Assembly (NCBI RefSeq): GCF_021991875.1
Contig: NZ_JAHLKR010000024.1
Span: 1-64,000 of the forward strand
DNA length: 64,000 nucleotides
Direction: 5' to 3'
DNA from: Mycetohabitans sp. B8
GTDB taxonomy: Bacteria; Pseudomonadota; Gammaproteobacteria; Burkholderiales; Burkholderiaceae
Under the pieces are notes generated by a model. The model ran no database searches. It worked only from the letters and a program-made list of their open reading frames with translations, and had not been told where the DNA came from. Position 1 is the stretch's first letter, and each line of letters begins with the position of its first letter. Shown here in pieces: positions 45,630 to 55,139 of the stretch. A program made the translations under genes and the position numbers.

Positions 45630-45766
45630 GCTTGCTCCGAATTGTCGTCCCGGGATCTCCGGTGTAGGCGCGAGTGTACTGGATTTCGCCAAACCGGCAA
45701 GGCGGAAAAAAACGCACGTTCGACGAATTCGCAACGGCCGACGCGCGCCGGGCCTACTCGGCGCGC

Positions 45767-46597
45767 TCAGACGCGCAAACGCTCGCAAATCGCCTTGCTG
45801 GCCACCGCGCCGTTCAGCGTGTAGAAATGCAATCCCGGCGCGCCGTTCACGACCAGCCGCTCGCACATCGCGGTCACGACATCCAGCCCAAATGCCCGAA
45901 TGGCGTCACGGTCGTCACCAAAGCTCTCCAGTCGCCGCGCAATCCACTTCGGGACTTCTGCGCCGCACATTTCGGAAAACCGCATCAGTTGCGCATAGTT
46001 CGTGATCGGCATGACGCCGGGCACGATCGGTACCTCGACACCGAGCTTGCGCACGTCGTCGACGAAGCGGAAATAGGCATCCGCGTTATAGAAATACTGT
46101 GTAATGGCTGAATTGGCACCCGCCTTCACTTTGCTTGCGAAATTCTCCAGATCCGCACGCGGCGACCTCGCCTGCGGGTGGTATTCGGGATACGCGGCCA
46201 CTTCGATATGAAACCAGTCGCCGTGCTCAGCGCGCACGAACGCAACCAGATCGCACGCATAGGGCAGCTCGCCGACCTCTCCCATGCCGGAGGGCAAGTC
46301 GCCGCGCAGCGCGACGATGTGCCGAATGCCGTGCGCGCGGTACTGCGCCAGAATGCCGCGCAAGCTCTCCTTCGACGCGCCGATGCACGACAGATGCGGC
46401 GCGGCCTTGAAGCCCTCACCCGCCATTTCGAGCACGGTATCCAGTGTGCCCTGCTGCGTCGAGCCACCGGCGCCAAATGTCACTGACATGAACTTTGGCT
46501 TGAGCGGCGCCAGCTGCGCACGCGTTGCACGCAATTTGTCGATCCCCTCCGCCGTCTTCGGCGGAAAGAACTCAAACGAGATTTCGGGCAAGGACAT
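45767..46597 (-). CDS. metF: 5,10-methylenetetrahydrofolate reductase
   Basis: 276 residues starting MSLPEISFEFFPPKTAEG, the normal MetF start. FAD/folate site motifs are VTFGAGGSTQQGTLDT, HLSCIGASKESLRGIL, LRGDLPSG and AITQYFYNADAYFRF. It makes 5-methyl-THF for methionine synthesis. It follows ahcY and the small membrane protein gene, so methyl-cycle genes are grouped. Confidence 0.95.
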   Translation of the reverse strand: MSLPEISFEFFPPKTAEGIDKLRATRAQLAPLKPKFMSVTFGAGGSTQQGTLDTVLEMAGEGFKAAPHLSCIGASKESLRGILAQYRAHGIRHIVALRGDLPSGMGEVGELPYACDLVAFVRAEHGDWFHIEVAAYPEYHPQARSPRADLENFASKVKAGANSAITQYFYNADAYFRFVDDVRKLGVEVPIVPGVMPITNYAQLMRFSEMCGAEVPKWIARRLESFGDDRDAIRAFGLDVVTAMCERLVVNGAPGLHFYTLNGAVASKAICERLRV

Positions 46598-46634
46598 AGG
46601 GATATTGGAAAAAGATGCGTGCCGCCGGCGTGCT

Positions 46635-47000
46635 TCAGTACCAGCGCTCGACGGTAAAGCGATGCCCAAGGATCAGCGCGCTCAGCAGATACGACACGAT
46701 GCTGTACAGGATCGAGCCAAAGAATGCCGACCAAAAGCCGGAGACCTCGAACCCCTTAAGCAGCGTCGCACACAACCAGAAACACAACGCATTGATCACC
46801 AGGATGAACAATCCTAGCGTGAGCACCGTCAGCGGCAGCGTGAATAGGATTAGGACCGGCCGGATAATCGCGTTGATCAAACCCAGCACGAGTGCAACGA
46901 TCAACGCGGTGCCGAAGCTCTTGATTTGGATCGACGGCACGATATACGTGATGATCAGCAGCGCAAGCGCATTGATCAACCAGGTCAGCAATACAGTCAT
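46635..47000 (-). CDS. Phage-holin-family (DUF360/YvlD-like) small membrane protein
   Basis: 121 residues with four hydrophobic helices (TWLINALALLIITYIV; LGLINAIIRPVLILFTLPLT), typical of the YvlD-like group annotated as phage holin family IV. AGGGAG lies before the ATG. It sits between ahcY and metF, a conserved position in Burkholderia, and is probably a housekeeping membrane protein and not a phage gene. Function unknown. Confidence 0.85.
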   Translation of the reverse strand: MTVLLTWLINALALLIITYIVPSIQIKSFGTALIVALVLGLINAIIRPVLILFTLPLTVLTLGLFILVINALCFWLCATLLKGFEVSGFWSAFFGSILYSIVSYLLSALILGHRFTVERWY

Positions 47001-47025
47001 CGCGGGCTCCCTGTGATGCGGCCGG

Positions 47026-47065
47026 TGCGCGCCGGGGCACGTTATCGATCGTGCCCCGGCGCGCA
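47026..47065. other. Perfect 16-bp hairpin after ahcY
   Basis: TGCGCGCCGGGGCACG pairs fully with CGTGCCCCGGCGCGCA around the loop TTATCGAT. It lies between the ahcY stop and the next gene on the same strand. With no T-run it may be a processing or stability element, or a poor terminator. Confidence 0.75.
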
Positions 47066-47076
47066 TGCTGCCGTGG

Positions 47077-48498
47077 TTAGTAACGGTAGTGGTCTGGCTT
47101 AAACGGACCGTGCTTGTCCACATCAATATACCGCGCCTGCGCGTCGCTGAGTTCGGTCAGCGTCGCGCCGATGCGCTCCAGATGCAGCCGCGCGACCTTT
47201 TCGTCCAGGTGCTTGGGCAACACGTAGACCTTGTTCTGATACTGGTCGCCGCGCGTGAACAACTCGATTTGCGCAAGCGTTTGATTCGTGAACGAATTGG
47301 ACATCACAAACGATGGGTGGCCGGTCGCGCATCCCAGGTTCACGAGCCGCCCCTCGGCCAGCAGAATCACCCGCTTACCATCCGGGAAGATGATGTGGTC
47401 CACTTGCGGCTTGATGTTCTCCCACTGATACTGGCGCGTGGACGCCACGTCGATTTCGGAATCAAAGTGGCCGATATTGCAGACGATCGCGTTGTTGCGC
47501 ATCGCCTTCATGTGGTCGTGGTTGATCACATGATAGTTGCCAGTGGCCGTCACGAAAATGTCGGCTTTGTCCGCCGCGTACTCCATCGTAACGACGCGAT
47601 AGCCTTCCATGGCCGCCTGCAACGCGCAGATCGGATCGATCTCGGTCACCCACACGGTCGCGCCGAGCCCGCGCAGCGATTGCGCACAGCCCTTGCCAAC
47701 GTCACCATAGCCGGCCACCACAGCGATCTTGCCGGCAATCATCACGTCCGTGGCGCGCTTGATGCCGTCCACCAGCGATTCGCGGCAACCGTACAGGTTG
47801 TCGAACTTGGACTTGGTCACCGAATCGTTCACGTTGATGGCCGGGAATGGCAGCCGGCCCTCGCGCTCCATCTGGTACAACCGATGCACGCCGGTCGTGG
47901 TTTCCTCGGTCACGCCGCGAATGTGCGCGAGGCGCGTCGAGTACCAGCGCGGGTCCGCATCGAGATGGCGGGCAATCGCGTTGTACAACGCGACCTCTTC
48001 CTCGTTGAGTGGCTTGGCGATGACCGAGCGGTCCTGCTCGGCCTGCGCGCCGAGGATCAGTAGCAACGTGGCGTCGCCGCCGTCATCGAGGATCATGTTG
48101 GCGAACTGCCCGTTCGGCCATTCGAAGATCCGGTGCGCGAACTCCCAGTATTCATCGAGCGATTCGCCCTTGTACGCAAACACCGGCGTGCCGGTTTCGG
48201 CGATCGCTGCCGCTGCGTGGTCCTGCGTCGAGAAGACGTTGCACGAGGCCCAGCGCACATCGGCGCCGAGCGCCTTCAGCGTCTCGATCAGCACACCGGT
48301 CTGGATCGTCATGTGCAGCGAGCCGGCGATGCGAGCGCCCTTCAACGGCTGTTCGGCCCGGTATTCGTCGCGCACCTGCACCAGGCCCGGCATTTCGGTC
48401 TCGGCGATGTTCAACTCTTTGCGGCCCCACGCGGCGAGCGACGGGTCAGCAACGACACAATCCTGGGATAGGTTTTTTTCGTAGACTACGGCGTTCAT
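47077..48498 (-). CDS. ahcY: Adenosylhomocysteinase (SAH hydrolase)
   Basis: 473 residues. Substrate site motifs ([28 protein letters not shown]), the NAD loop ([17 protein letters not shown]) and [11 protein letters not shown] are complete. The roughly 40-residue insert of the long bacterial form is present. It splits S-adenosylhomocysteine into adenosine and homocysteine. GGAGG lies before the ATG at 48498. An SAH riboswitch occupies the leader, so expression should rise with SAH. Confidence 0.96.
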   Translation of the reverse strand: MNAVVYEKNLSQDCVVADPSLAAWGRKELNIAETEMPGLVQVRDEYRAEQPLKGARIAGSLHMTIQTGVLIETLKALGADVRWASCNVFSTQDHAAAAIAETGTPVFAYKGESLDEYWEFAHRIFEWPNGQFANMILDDGGDATLLLILGAQAEQDRSVIAKPLNEEEVALYNAIARHLDADPRWYSTRLAHIRGVTEETTTGVHRLYQMEREGRLPFPAINVNDSVTKSKFDNLYGCRESLVDGIKRATDVMIAGKIAVVAGYGDVGKGCAQSLRGLGATVWVTEIDPICALQAAMEGYRVVTMEYAADKADIFVTATGNYHVINHDHMKAMRNNAIVCNIGHFDSEIDVASTRQYQWENIKPQVDHIIFPDGKRVILLAEGRLVNLGCATGHPSFVMSNSFTNQTLAQIELFTRGDQYQNKVYVLPKHLDEKVARLHLERIGATLTELSDAQARYIDVDKHGPFKPDHYRY

Positions 48499-48530
48499 CA
48501 CGCCTCCTTTTTCTGTCAAAAGAAATTAAA

Positions 48531-48640
48531 GACGTGAGCGCCGTTGTAGCGACGACCGTGCGCGTTGAACGCGCACACGGAACCGCCGATCAAGGCGTTT
48601 CGAGCCTGGCGGCCGTTAGCCGTCGCAACGCTCCTCGAAA
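48531..48640 (-). promoter_or_regulatory. SAH riboswitch in the ahcY leader
   Basis: The minus strand carries the conserved blocks of the S-adenosylhomocysteine riboswitch in order: CGAGGAGCGTTGCGACGG, then GCCAGGCTCG, and finally AACGGCGCTCACGTC, which closes the pseudoknot/stem with the first block. It lies between the promoter and the Shine-Dalgarno of ahcY. In the known class SAH binding turns the gene on. Confidence 0.92.
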
Positions 48641-48649
48641 CGAACCGTG

Positions 48650-48678
48650 ATTGTAGCAAAACCACGGATATCGCTCAA
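48650..48678 (-). promoter_or_regulatory. Sigma-70 promoter of ahcY
   Basis: TTGAGC (-35) and TACAAT (-10) are separated by exactly 17 bp. Transcription would start near 48643, just before the riboswitch. The -35 overlaps the lrgB stop codon. Confidence 0.7.
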
Positions 48679-49397
48679 TTGAGCCAGACGGCCAGCAGCG
48701 GGGCCAGTAGCACCATGACCACACCACAGATCATCATCGTCAGGCTGGCGACCACGCCCTCCTGGCTGCCCAACTCCCGCGCCTTGGCGGTTCCAGCCCC
48801 GTGCGCCGCCGCACCGAGCAGCGCGCCGCGCGCCAACCGGCTCCTGAGCGGCAAGACCGCCAGCACCAGTTCGCCGACCAGCATGCCGACCACACCCGTC
48901 GCGATCACAAACAACGCGGTCAGATCGCGCGGCGCATGCAGCCGGTCGGACACTGCCAACGCGAACGGCGTGGACACCGAGCGCGTGAGCAGACTGTGCT
49001 GCAGGTCAGTGGACAAATGTAACAACCGCGCCAGCGTGAGCGAGCCGGCAACGCCAGACAGCACGCCCACGGCAACACCGACCGACAACGACAGCCAATG
49101 GCGCCGAATTAACTGTCGGTACTCATAGATGGGGACCGCGAACGCAACCGTGGCCGGGCCCAGCAGCCACATCAGCCAGCGAGTATCGCGGAAATAGACC
49201 GGGTACGGGATGCGCGCGAGCAGCACGATCGCGCCGAGAGCAACCGGCACGACGAGTAACGGCGTCAGCCAAGGCCAGCGAAAACGGGCATAGAGCGCCT
49301 TCGAGACGAAGTACAGCACGATGGTCAGCGCGAAGCACGCCGCCGCGGTCCACGACGCGACACGTTCCGATGCAACCAGCGCGAGCAGCGATGACAT
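48675..49397 (-). CDS. lrgB: LrgB/CidB-family membrane protein
   Basis: 240 residues with about seven hydrophobic helices. Conserved LrgB segments include LLGPATVAFAVPIYEYRQLI, TPFALAVSDRL and LLGAAAHGAGTAKARELG. LrgAB/CidAB proteins modulate murein hydrolase export and cell lysis, and in some bacteria pyruvate transport. It follows lrgA by 11 bp. Confidence 0.9.
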   Translation of the reverse strand: MSSLLALVASERVASWTAAACFALTIVLYFVSKALYARFRWPWLTPLLVVPVALGAIVLLARIPYPVYFRDTRWLMWLLGPATVAFAVPIYEYRQLIRRHWLSLSVGVAVGVLSGVAGSLTLARLLHLSTDLQHSLLTRSVSTPFALAVSDRLHAPRDLTALFVIATGVVGMLVGELVLAVLPLRSRLARGALLGAAAHGAGTAKARELGSQEGVVASLTMMICGVVMVLLAPLLAVWLN

Positions 49398-49408
49398 GAT
49401 GTTCCCGA

Positions 49409-49870
49409 CTACACGGCATGCCCGCGGACGCGCCGTAGCGCGAGACGCCGCTCGAGCTTTGCAGTCTGCTCGACCGCGACCGCGACCGCCACCATCGCCA
49501 GCAACGTGCCGCCCACAACCACTAGCGCAAGACGCCAACCTTGCGCCTTGAGCACGTCGCCGTACTGGACGGCGGCAACCGCGGCCGGAATGAAGAACAG
49601 CAGCATTTCGGACAGCAGCCAGTCCGCGCCAGCCTTGACCCAGCGTGGCGCGATGCAGCCAGAAAATAGCAGCACCAGCAGCAGCCCAAGGCCGAGTACA
49701 CCGCCGTTCATCGGCAGATGCATCACGCGGGCCAGCGCATCGGCCGCTAACCAGAGCAGCGCCAGCAGCGTGCTTTGTACCGCTACGATCGCGCCCCTTT
49801 CGAGCGCCCTCGCTACCCGACCCGCTGACGGTACGGCGGGATTGGCGTACGAAGAATTGGCGATCATCAT
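49409..49870 (-). CDS. lrgA: LrgA/CidA-family holin-like protein
   Basis: 153 residues with four hydrophobic helices; GGVLGLGLLLVLLFSGC and LFFIPAAVAAVQYGD are the family core. The charged C-terminal tail (EQTAKLERRLALRRVRG) is cytoplasmic. GGAG lies before the ATG. Divergent from the LysR regulator, which is the usual CidR-type arrangement and suggests direct control. Confidence 0.88.
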   Translation of the reverse strand: MMIANSSYANPAVPSAGRVARALERGAIVAVQSTLLALLWLAADALARVMHLPMNGGVLGLGLLLVLLFSGCIAPRWVKAGADWLLSEMLLFFIPAAVAAVQYGDVLKAQGWRLALVVVGGTLLAMVAVAVAVEQTAKLERRLALRRVRGHAV

Positions 49871-49983
49871 GCACTCCGTGGATCCGATAGGTCACCGTCG
49901 CGCGACGGCAACGGCCCCACTATTTATGCGAATCGAGTATAGGTTGCGTCATAGCATAAATATAATGAATTACAATTATAATT

Positions 49984-50004
49984 TTTATTCCAAAATGGAA
50001 TAAA
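49984..50004. promoter_or_regulatory. Perfect palindrome, probable LysR operator
   Basis: TTTATTCCA and TGGAATAAA flank a three-base centre AAA, giving a 21-bp inverted repeat with the T-N11-A layout of LysR sites. It ends 5 bp before the LysR start and lies in the AT-rich divergent region with lrgA. It fits autoregulation. Confidence 0.6.
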
Positions 50005-50009
50005 TCGCC

Positions 50010-50927
50010 ATGGAACTGCGCGCGCTGAAGTACTTTGTCGAGGTCGTCCGGCAGCAGAGCTTTACGGCGGCGGCCGAGCGGATGTTCGTCACGCAGCCCA
50101 CGATCAGCAAAATGGTCAAGGCGCTCGAGGACGAGATCGGTTCACCGCTGCTGCTACGCGACGGCCGTCAAATGGTGCTCACCGACGCCGGCCGGATCGT
50201 GTACCAGCGCGGTCAGGATGTGCTGGCCGCGCACGCGCAATTGCAGGCCGAGTTGGACGATTTGGGCACGCTGGGTCGTGGCCAACTCACGCTGGGCATC
50301 CCGCCAATGGGCGGCGCGTTGTTTACCCGTGTCATTGCCGTGTTCCGGCAACGCTACCCGGGCATCGACCTAAAATTATTTGAGCAGGGCTCGCGCGCGA
50401 TCGAGACCGCGCTGTTGGCTGGGGAGCTAGAATTGGGTGCATTGTTGCAGCCGGTGGACACCGACGTGTTCGACGTGCTGCCGGTCAGCCGCCACCCACT
50501 ATGGTTGATCGCCCCACAATCGTCGCGCTGGCGCGACGCCGCACAGATCGAACTGACCGAGTTGTCCGATGAGCCCTTCGTGTTCTACGGCGAAAGCCTG
50601 GCGCTGAACAATATCGTGCTGGAAGCATGCCGCAGGGCCGGGTTCTCGCCCACCATCGCGGGGCGCAGCGGACACTGGGACTTCATCACCGCGCTGGTGG
50701 CCGCTGGCGTGGGTGTGGCGCTGCTGCCCCGCCCGTACTGCGAGCGGCTGGATCCGGCGCGCTTCGCGCGGGTGCCCGTTGAACCGGAGATCCCTTGGGA
50801 CATGGCGCTGGGTTGGCGTCGCAACGGTTACCTGTCCCATGCGGCACGCGCGTGGCTCGCCGTTGCGCGAGAGCTATTGCCCAACCAGGACGGTGCCGAT
50901 TTCACCGGGCCGCCAGCCGGCATCTGA
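50010..50927 (+). CDS. LysR-family regulator (CidR-like)
   Basis: 305 residues. The N-terminal winged helix-turn-helix (LKYFVEVVRQQSFTAAAERM, then VTQPTISKMVKALEDEIG) is followed by the periplasmic-binding-like effector domain. The divergent lrgAB operon is its likely target, by analogy with CidR, which senses acetate or pyruvate overflow. A palindromic site lies immediately upstream. Confidence 0.9.
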   Translation: MELRALKYFVEVVRQQSFTAAAERMFVTQPTISKMVKALEDEIGSPLLLRDGRQMVLTDAGRIVYQRGQDVLAAHAQLQAELDDLGTLGRGQLTLGIPPMGGALFTRVIAVFRQRYPGIDLKLFEQGSRAIETALLAGELELGALLQPVDTDVFDVLPVSRHPLWLIAPQSSRWRDAAQIELTELSDEPFVFYGESLALNNIVLEACRRAGFSPTIAGRSGHWDFITALVAAGVGVALLPRPYCERLDPARFARVPVEPEIPWDMALGWRRNGYLSHAARAWLAVARELLPNQDGADFTGPPAGI

Positions 50928-51218
50928 CAGTTTGCCGCACAAGCCAGCATCGAAATGGCCAACCTGACACGGCTCGATTGCGTGTTTGGCAGCGCGACAC
51001 GGATGCGCGCCTTGCACGAGCACACGATTCACCCTACGCGGCACCGGCAGGCATGCGGCCGATACCTGGCATGTCCTGTTTAATTCATTTTTTAAAAGGC
51101 AATGACAGCCGGTACCTGACCCAGCCGTGACGGAATGTGCGACACCTACTCGCTTCGTCCCACTGGCAGGCCGATCACGACGATGATGCTCAGGGCGGAT
51201 GCGGCGAACGGGCGCACA

Positions 51219-51968
51219 TCACACGATACCGCATACAACCATCGCGACGAGCGACACGGCGAAGATTGCGGCGCCGATCGTCTTGCGCCGGTTCAGTTCA
51301 GTCCACAGCAATACACCGGTCAACGACAGCAGCACCAGACTGCCGGCAATCGTATCGACAAGCAAGGTCCAACCCCTACCCATGCCGCCGCCACGGTGCA
51401 TATTGTTCAACATGGCGAGCAACGTCCCTTCGGTGCGCTTGACCGATACGGTCGGATTGCCTTGCCAGTATTCGATCAGGATCGACGTCTTTGGACCGGC
51501 CAGCATCGCGCTCCAGTGCTCCGGTTGCATCACGCTGCGATCGCCCCACGCGACCTTGTGCGCCGGCTCGCGCTGCGTGCGTCCAATACGGCCATCAAAG
51601 CGCAGTTCACGGCCAACCCACTCGGCAAGTGCTTGCGGGGAATCCGGAGCGGGATTGGGCAGCGGCAGCCGCATTTGCGACACTTGCGGCTCACCCGGCG
51701 AGATTTTCATCGGCCCGCCGCGGTGATTCAGCAGGAAGCCCGTCACGCCGAACATCAATCCCAGCACCGCTCCCCACAGGCCGATCCAGCCGTGCACGTT
51801 GCGTAGCCATTTGAGAAACGTCGAGCGGCGCGAGCGGGACTGGGTCGACGCCGTGCGCGACGCGGACTTGCCGATCGCCGTCGTCGGCAAGTCCACGCGC
51901 ACGCGCACCGCCGGCTGCGCGACAGCGTCGGCAGACTCGGACACGTCGTTCAGCGAGCGATGCGTCAA
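51219..51968 (-). CDS. PepSY-domain membrane protein
   Basis: 249 residues. A basic N-terminal region leads to a first membrane helix ([20 protein letters not shown]), then a PepSY-like periplasmic segment ([20 protein letters not shown]) and one or two C-terminal helices ([36 protein letters not shown]). Proteins of this type beside siderophore receptors act as reductases or helpers in iron release. Its start overlaps the dioxygenase stop by 4 bp, so it is in the iron operon. Confidence 0.83.
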   Translation of the reverse strand: MTHRSLNDVSESADAVAQPAVRVRVDLPTTAIGKSASRTASTQSRSRRSTFLKWLRNVHGWIGLWGAVLGLMFGVTGFLLNHRGGPMKISPGEPQVSQMRLPLPNPAPDSPQALAEWVGRELRFDGRIGRTQREPAHKVAWGDRSVMQPEHWSAMLAGPKTSILIEYWQGNPTVSVKRTEGTLLAMLNNMHRGGGMGRGWTLLVDTIAGSLVLLSLTGVLLWTELNRRKTIGAAIFAVSLVAMVVCGIV

Positions 51969-52651
51969 GTCTCACCCCATATGCGCAGAAGGTTGTGATA
52001 ACACCCGATTAGCTGCCGCCGCGCGAGGTCATCGGCGTGATCGCAGTTCAGGCGCTGGATCGCCGTATCCAGGTCGAACAACAGCGCGCGCCTGGCGTCG
52101 TCGCGCACCAAGCTCTCGATCCAGAAAAAGCTGGCGAGCCGCACGCCGCGGGTGACCGGCGCGACCCGGTGAACGCTGGTCGCCGGATAAACAACCATGT
52201 CGCCGGCGGCCAGCTTGACCTCGTGCGCGCCATAAGTGTCCTCGATCATCAGTTCGCCACCGTCATATTCGTCGGGTCCAGCCAAAAACAGCGTCGCCGA
52301 CACGTCGGTGCGCAGCTTCGCGCCATGCCCAGGCACAATCCGGATCGAACCGTCGACGTGGTCGCCGAACGCCATCCCGGCGCCATAGCGATTAAACAGT
52401 GGCGGATACACGCGGTTGGGCAAGACCGCGCTGATGAACAGTGGGTGCCGCTCCAGCTCAGCTAGGATCATGTCACCCAACTCGCGCGCGATCGGCGCGC
52501 GCTCGTCGATTTGCTGGTTGTGCTTGACCGGCGCGCCCTGGTAGCCGGCAGTGGCGCGACCATCGACCCACGCGTGGCCGGCCGCGTCCAGTGTGGCGCG
52601 TATCGCCTGCAACTGCTGCGGCGACAATACATTCGGTATGGACACGATCAT
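51965..52651 (-). CDS. PiuC-type Fe(II)/2-oxoglutarate-dependent dioxygenase
   Basis: 228 residues. The metal motif is [12 protein letters not shown] (His-x-Asp) with the distal His in [12 protein letters not shown], and Arg in [10 protein letters not shown] binds 2-oxoglutarate. Homologues (PiuC/YbiX) are iron-regulated and adjacent to TonB receptors of the Fiu/PiuA type, as here. The substrate is unknown. It lies 28 bp after the receptor gene. Confidence 0.9.
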   Translation of the reverse strand: MIVSIPNVLSPQQLQAIRATLDAAGHAWVDGRATAGYQGAPVKHNQQIDERAPIARELGDMILAELERHPLFISAVLPNRVYPPLFNRYGAGMAFGDHVDGSIRIVPGHGAKLRTDVSATLFLAGPDEYDGGELMIEDTYGAHEVKLAAGDMVVYPATSVHRVAPVTRGVRLASFFWIESLVRDDARRALLFDLDTAIQRLNCDHADDLARRQLIGCYHNLLRIWGET

Positions 52652-52679
52652 CTCGCGGCGCCTGCTGTCAGTTGCATGG

Positions 52680-54875
52680 TTAGATCCAGTAATTGAATGT
52701 CGCCAGCAACGTGCGACTCAGCCCCGGCACCGCACGCCCGCCGTCGGACGGAATCAGGGCATCGTAGTAGCGCTTGTCTGTTACGTTCAACAGGTTCAAC
52801 TGCACGTCGTACTGCTTGGCGTGATACGCGAGCATGGCGTCCCAGCGCGTATAGCCGCCAACAGACACTCGGTTGTTGTTCGCCGCATAGCGCGTGCTCA
52901 TGTAATTCAGGCCACCGCCCGCCTGCCAGTGCGGCATGAATTCATATGTCGTCCACAACGTGAACATGTTGCGCGGCGTATTCGCCGGTGTGTTGCCCTG
53001 CGTGCCGTCCTTCGCGCCCGTGATTCGGCTGTTCAAGTACGTATAGCCGCCATATAGCTGCCACTTGTCCGTGATCCGCCCCGACGCACCGAACTGGTAA
53101 CCCCGCACCCGCACATCACCGTCGATCGAATACGCGCCGGTCGCATCCTGCGTGCGTGCGTTGGACTTATCGATGTTAAACAGCGATTGCGAAATCGACA
53201 ACGTGCCGCCCAGCAAGTCCCATTTGTTGCCCACCTCGTATGAGCGGTTCGTTTCGGGCTTCAAATTCTGCGTGCCGTTGGTCAGCGTCAGCGCCTCGAG
53301 CGACGGATTGAACGACGTGCCGTATGATAGGTAGTATGACTGCACATTATCCGGCTGGTAAATCACGCCGCCGCGCACGTTCGTGTAGCTGTTCGTCTGC
53401 GCGGCATAGGACGGCGCATTCATCGAGTTCGCGATATGGGCCTGATAGCGGTCCCAGCGCACGCCGCCGACCACCTTCCACTGCCGCGTCAGCGACACCG
53501 TGTCATTCACATACACGCCGATTGAGTTCGCGCTGGACCTAGCCAGGTTGCCGATGCCCCGCACCACATCGGCTGGCCGCGGTACGTAAGCTGCACCGGT
53601 CAGCGGTACCACGCCGATCACGTTACTCGGCATGCCAGCCCCGGTTACGGTATAGGACTGGTTGTTGTATGTCTCGTGCCCCAGCTCGAGACCGGCGATC
53701 AAGTCATGCTTCAGTGCCCCGGTCGCAACCTTCCATTCGACGTCCGTCGCGTTATAGAGCGAGTGATCGTTGATCACTCGGTCCTTGCCCATCAGCTTCA
53801 CGTACAAGCTCGATAGCGGCAGCGACGTGTAGCTGCCGCTGGACAGCGCACGCGAGCCGGCGAGCGGCCCAGTCAGCACACTGGCAACATTGGTTGCGCG
53901 CGCATCGGTCGCGTAGTGGCTAAACTGCGTCTGGTTGCGCAGCTTCAGTTCATCACTGAACCGGTGCTCGATGCGCGCCGACAACGTCTGCACGTCCTGC
54001 ACCGTGCGATCGCCCGTGTAGCCATAAAAGCGCTCGCGGCCCACCGGCGCCGGGTGCCCATTGACCGCTGGCACGCCATAGTCCGGCATGTCGCGGTTGT
54101 GCTGGAGCAGCGCCGAGAGCGTGATTTCGGTGGGCGTTCCAATACCCAAGCGCACCTGCGGCGCAATACCGAAATCCTTGTTGCGCATCGCGTCGCGCGT
54201 GGTGCCCACGCTCTGGCCAAATGCGTTGACCCGCACCGCCGCGGTATCGGAGATCGGCTGGTTCACGTCGACCGTGGTCCGGTAGTCGTCGCCCGTGCCG
54301 ACAGTACCGCTTACCTCGGCCGAACGCGTCAGATTCGCCTTCTTGCTAGTCTGGTTGATCACGCCGCCGGTGGAGCCGCGTCCGAACAACATCGACGACG
54401 GCCCATACAGCACGTCAATCGATTCGAGGTTGAAGGTGTCGCGATAGTATTGCCCGCGATCGCGAAAGCCATCCAGATAGATATCGGTGCGGGCCGTGAA
54501 GCCGCGCAGATTGATGTTATTGCCGATCTGCCCGCCCTCGGCCCCGCCGATCGTGATGCCCGGAACGTTGCGCAACGCGTCGGCAAACGACGCAACGCCC
54601 TGCGATTGCATCAAGGCCTTGTTGACCACCACGACCTCCTGCGGGATGTCCGTCAGCGCGGTGGGGCGCTTTGCACCGATAAAGGCGCGCGTTGCCTGGA
54701 AATCGGTCCGATCCGCATCGCCGGTGACCCGTACGGCGGGCAGCGCGGCACTCGCCACGGCGCCATGTCGCGTGTCTTGTGAATTGGAATCGGGCTGAGC
54801 GGACTGCGCAAGCGCCGGCATTGGCACGGTAAAAGCGGCCACCAGCGCCGTGGCAAACGGCGTCATCTTCGTCAT
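52680..54875 (-). CDS. TonB-dependent siderophore receptor (Fiu/PiuA-like)
   Basis: 731 residues. A signal peptide ([17 protein letters not shown]) precedes the plug domain ([39 protein letters not shown]) and a 22-strand barrel ending in an aromatic-rich strand (LLATFNYWI). It imports ferric catecholate siderophores across the outer membrane using TonB energy. AGGA lies before the ATG at 54875. A Fur-box-like site is about 190 bp upstream, and the downstream dioxygenase and PepSY genes form one operon. Confidence 0.92.
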   Translation of the reverse strand: MTKMTPFATALVAAFTVPMPALAQSAQPDSNSQDTRHGAVASAALPAVRVTGDADRTDFQATRAFIGAKRPTALTDIPQEVVVVNKALMQSQGVASFADALRNVPGITIGGAEGGQIGNNINLRGFTARTDIYLDGFRDRGQYYRDTFNLESIDVLYGPSSMLFGRGSTGGVINQTSKKANLTRSAEVSGTVGTGDDYRTTVDVNQPISDTAAVRVNAFGQSVGTTRDAMRNKDFGIAPQVRLGIGTPTEITLSALLQHNRDMPDYGVPAVNGHPAPVGRERFYGYTGDRTVQDVQTLSARIEHRFSDELKLRNQTQFSHYATDARATNVASVLTGPLAGSRALSSGSYTSLPLSSLYVKLMGKDRVINDHSLYNATDVEWKVATGALKHDLIAGLELGHETYNNQSYTVTGAGMPSNVIGVVPLTGAAYVPRPADVVRGIGNLARSSANSIGVYVNDTVSLTRQWKVVGGVRWDRYQAHIANSMNAPSYAAQTNSYTNVRGGVIYQPDNVQSYYLSYGTSFNPSLEALTLTNGTQNLKPETNRSYEVGNKWDLLGGTLSISQSLFNIDKSNARTQDATGAYSIDGDVRVRGYQFGASGRITDKWQLYGGYTYLNSRITGAKDGTQGNTPANTPRNMFTLWTTYEFMPHWQAGGGLNYMSTRYAANNNRVSVGGYTRWDAMLAYHAKQYDVQLNLLNVTDKRYYDALIPSDGGRAVPGLSRTLLATFNYWI

Positions 54876-55062
54876 TGTCGGTATGTCCTGCGAAAAGGCG
54901 ACGCTCACGCCCTCGCGCTCGCATGACGTCGCCCGCACGGCAAAGCGCCCTGCGGCCTATCTTGATTGTCGGCTGGCTCACGCCACCCCTTACCGTTGTC
55001 ACGGCACGGGCGAGCGTGGTTGGCTGGCGGCGCATGTTCGCATATCCTGCACCACCCCGGAA

Positions 55063-55081
55063 TGCGAATCGTTATCATTAC
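55063..55081 (-). promoter_or_regulatory. Fur-box-like site upstream of the siderophore receptor
   Basis: The minus strand reads TGTAATGATAACGATTCGC, containing the AATGATAA-cgATT core seen in Burkholderia Fur boxes, with 13 of 19 consensus positions. It fits iron repression of the receptor operon. Confidence 0.65.
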
Positions 55082-55139
55082 ATGTATAACGTCTTTTTTC
55101 AACTGACGGATGGCGGACAATCGATATCGGCAGCCCACC

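Noticed and set aside
46635-47000. Prophage holin
   Set aside because: The protein belongs to the YvlD-like group, sits conserved between ahcY and metF, and no other phage gene is nearby.
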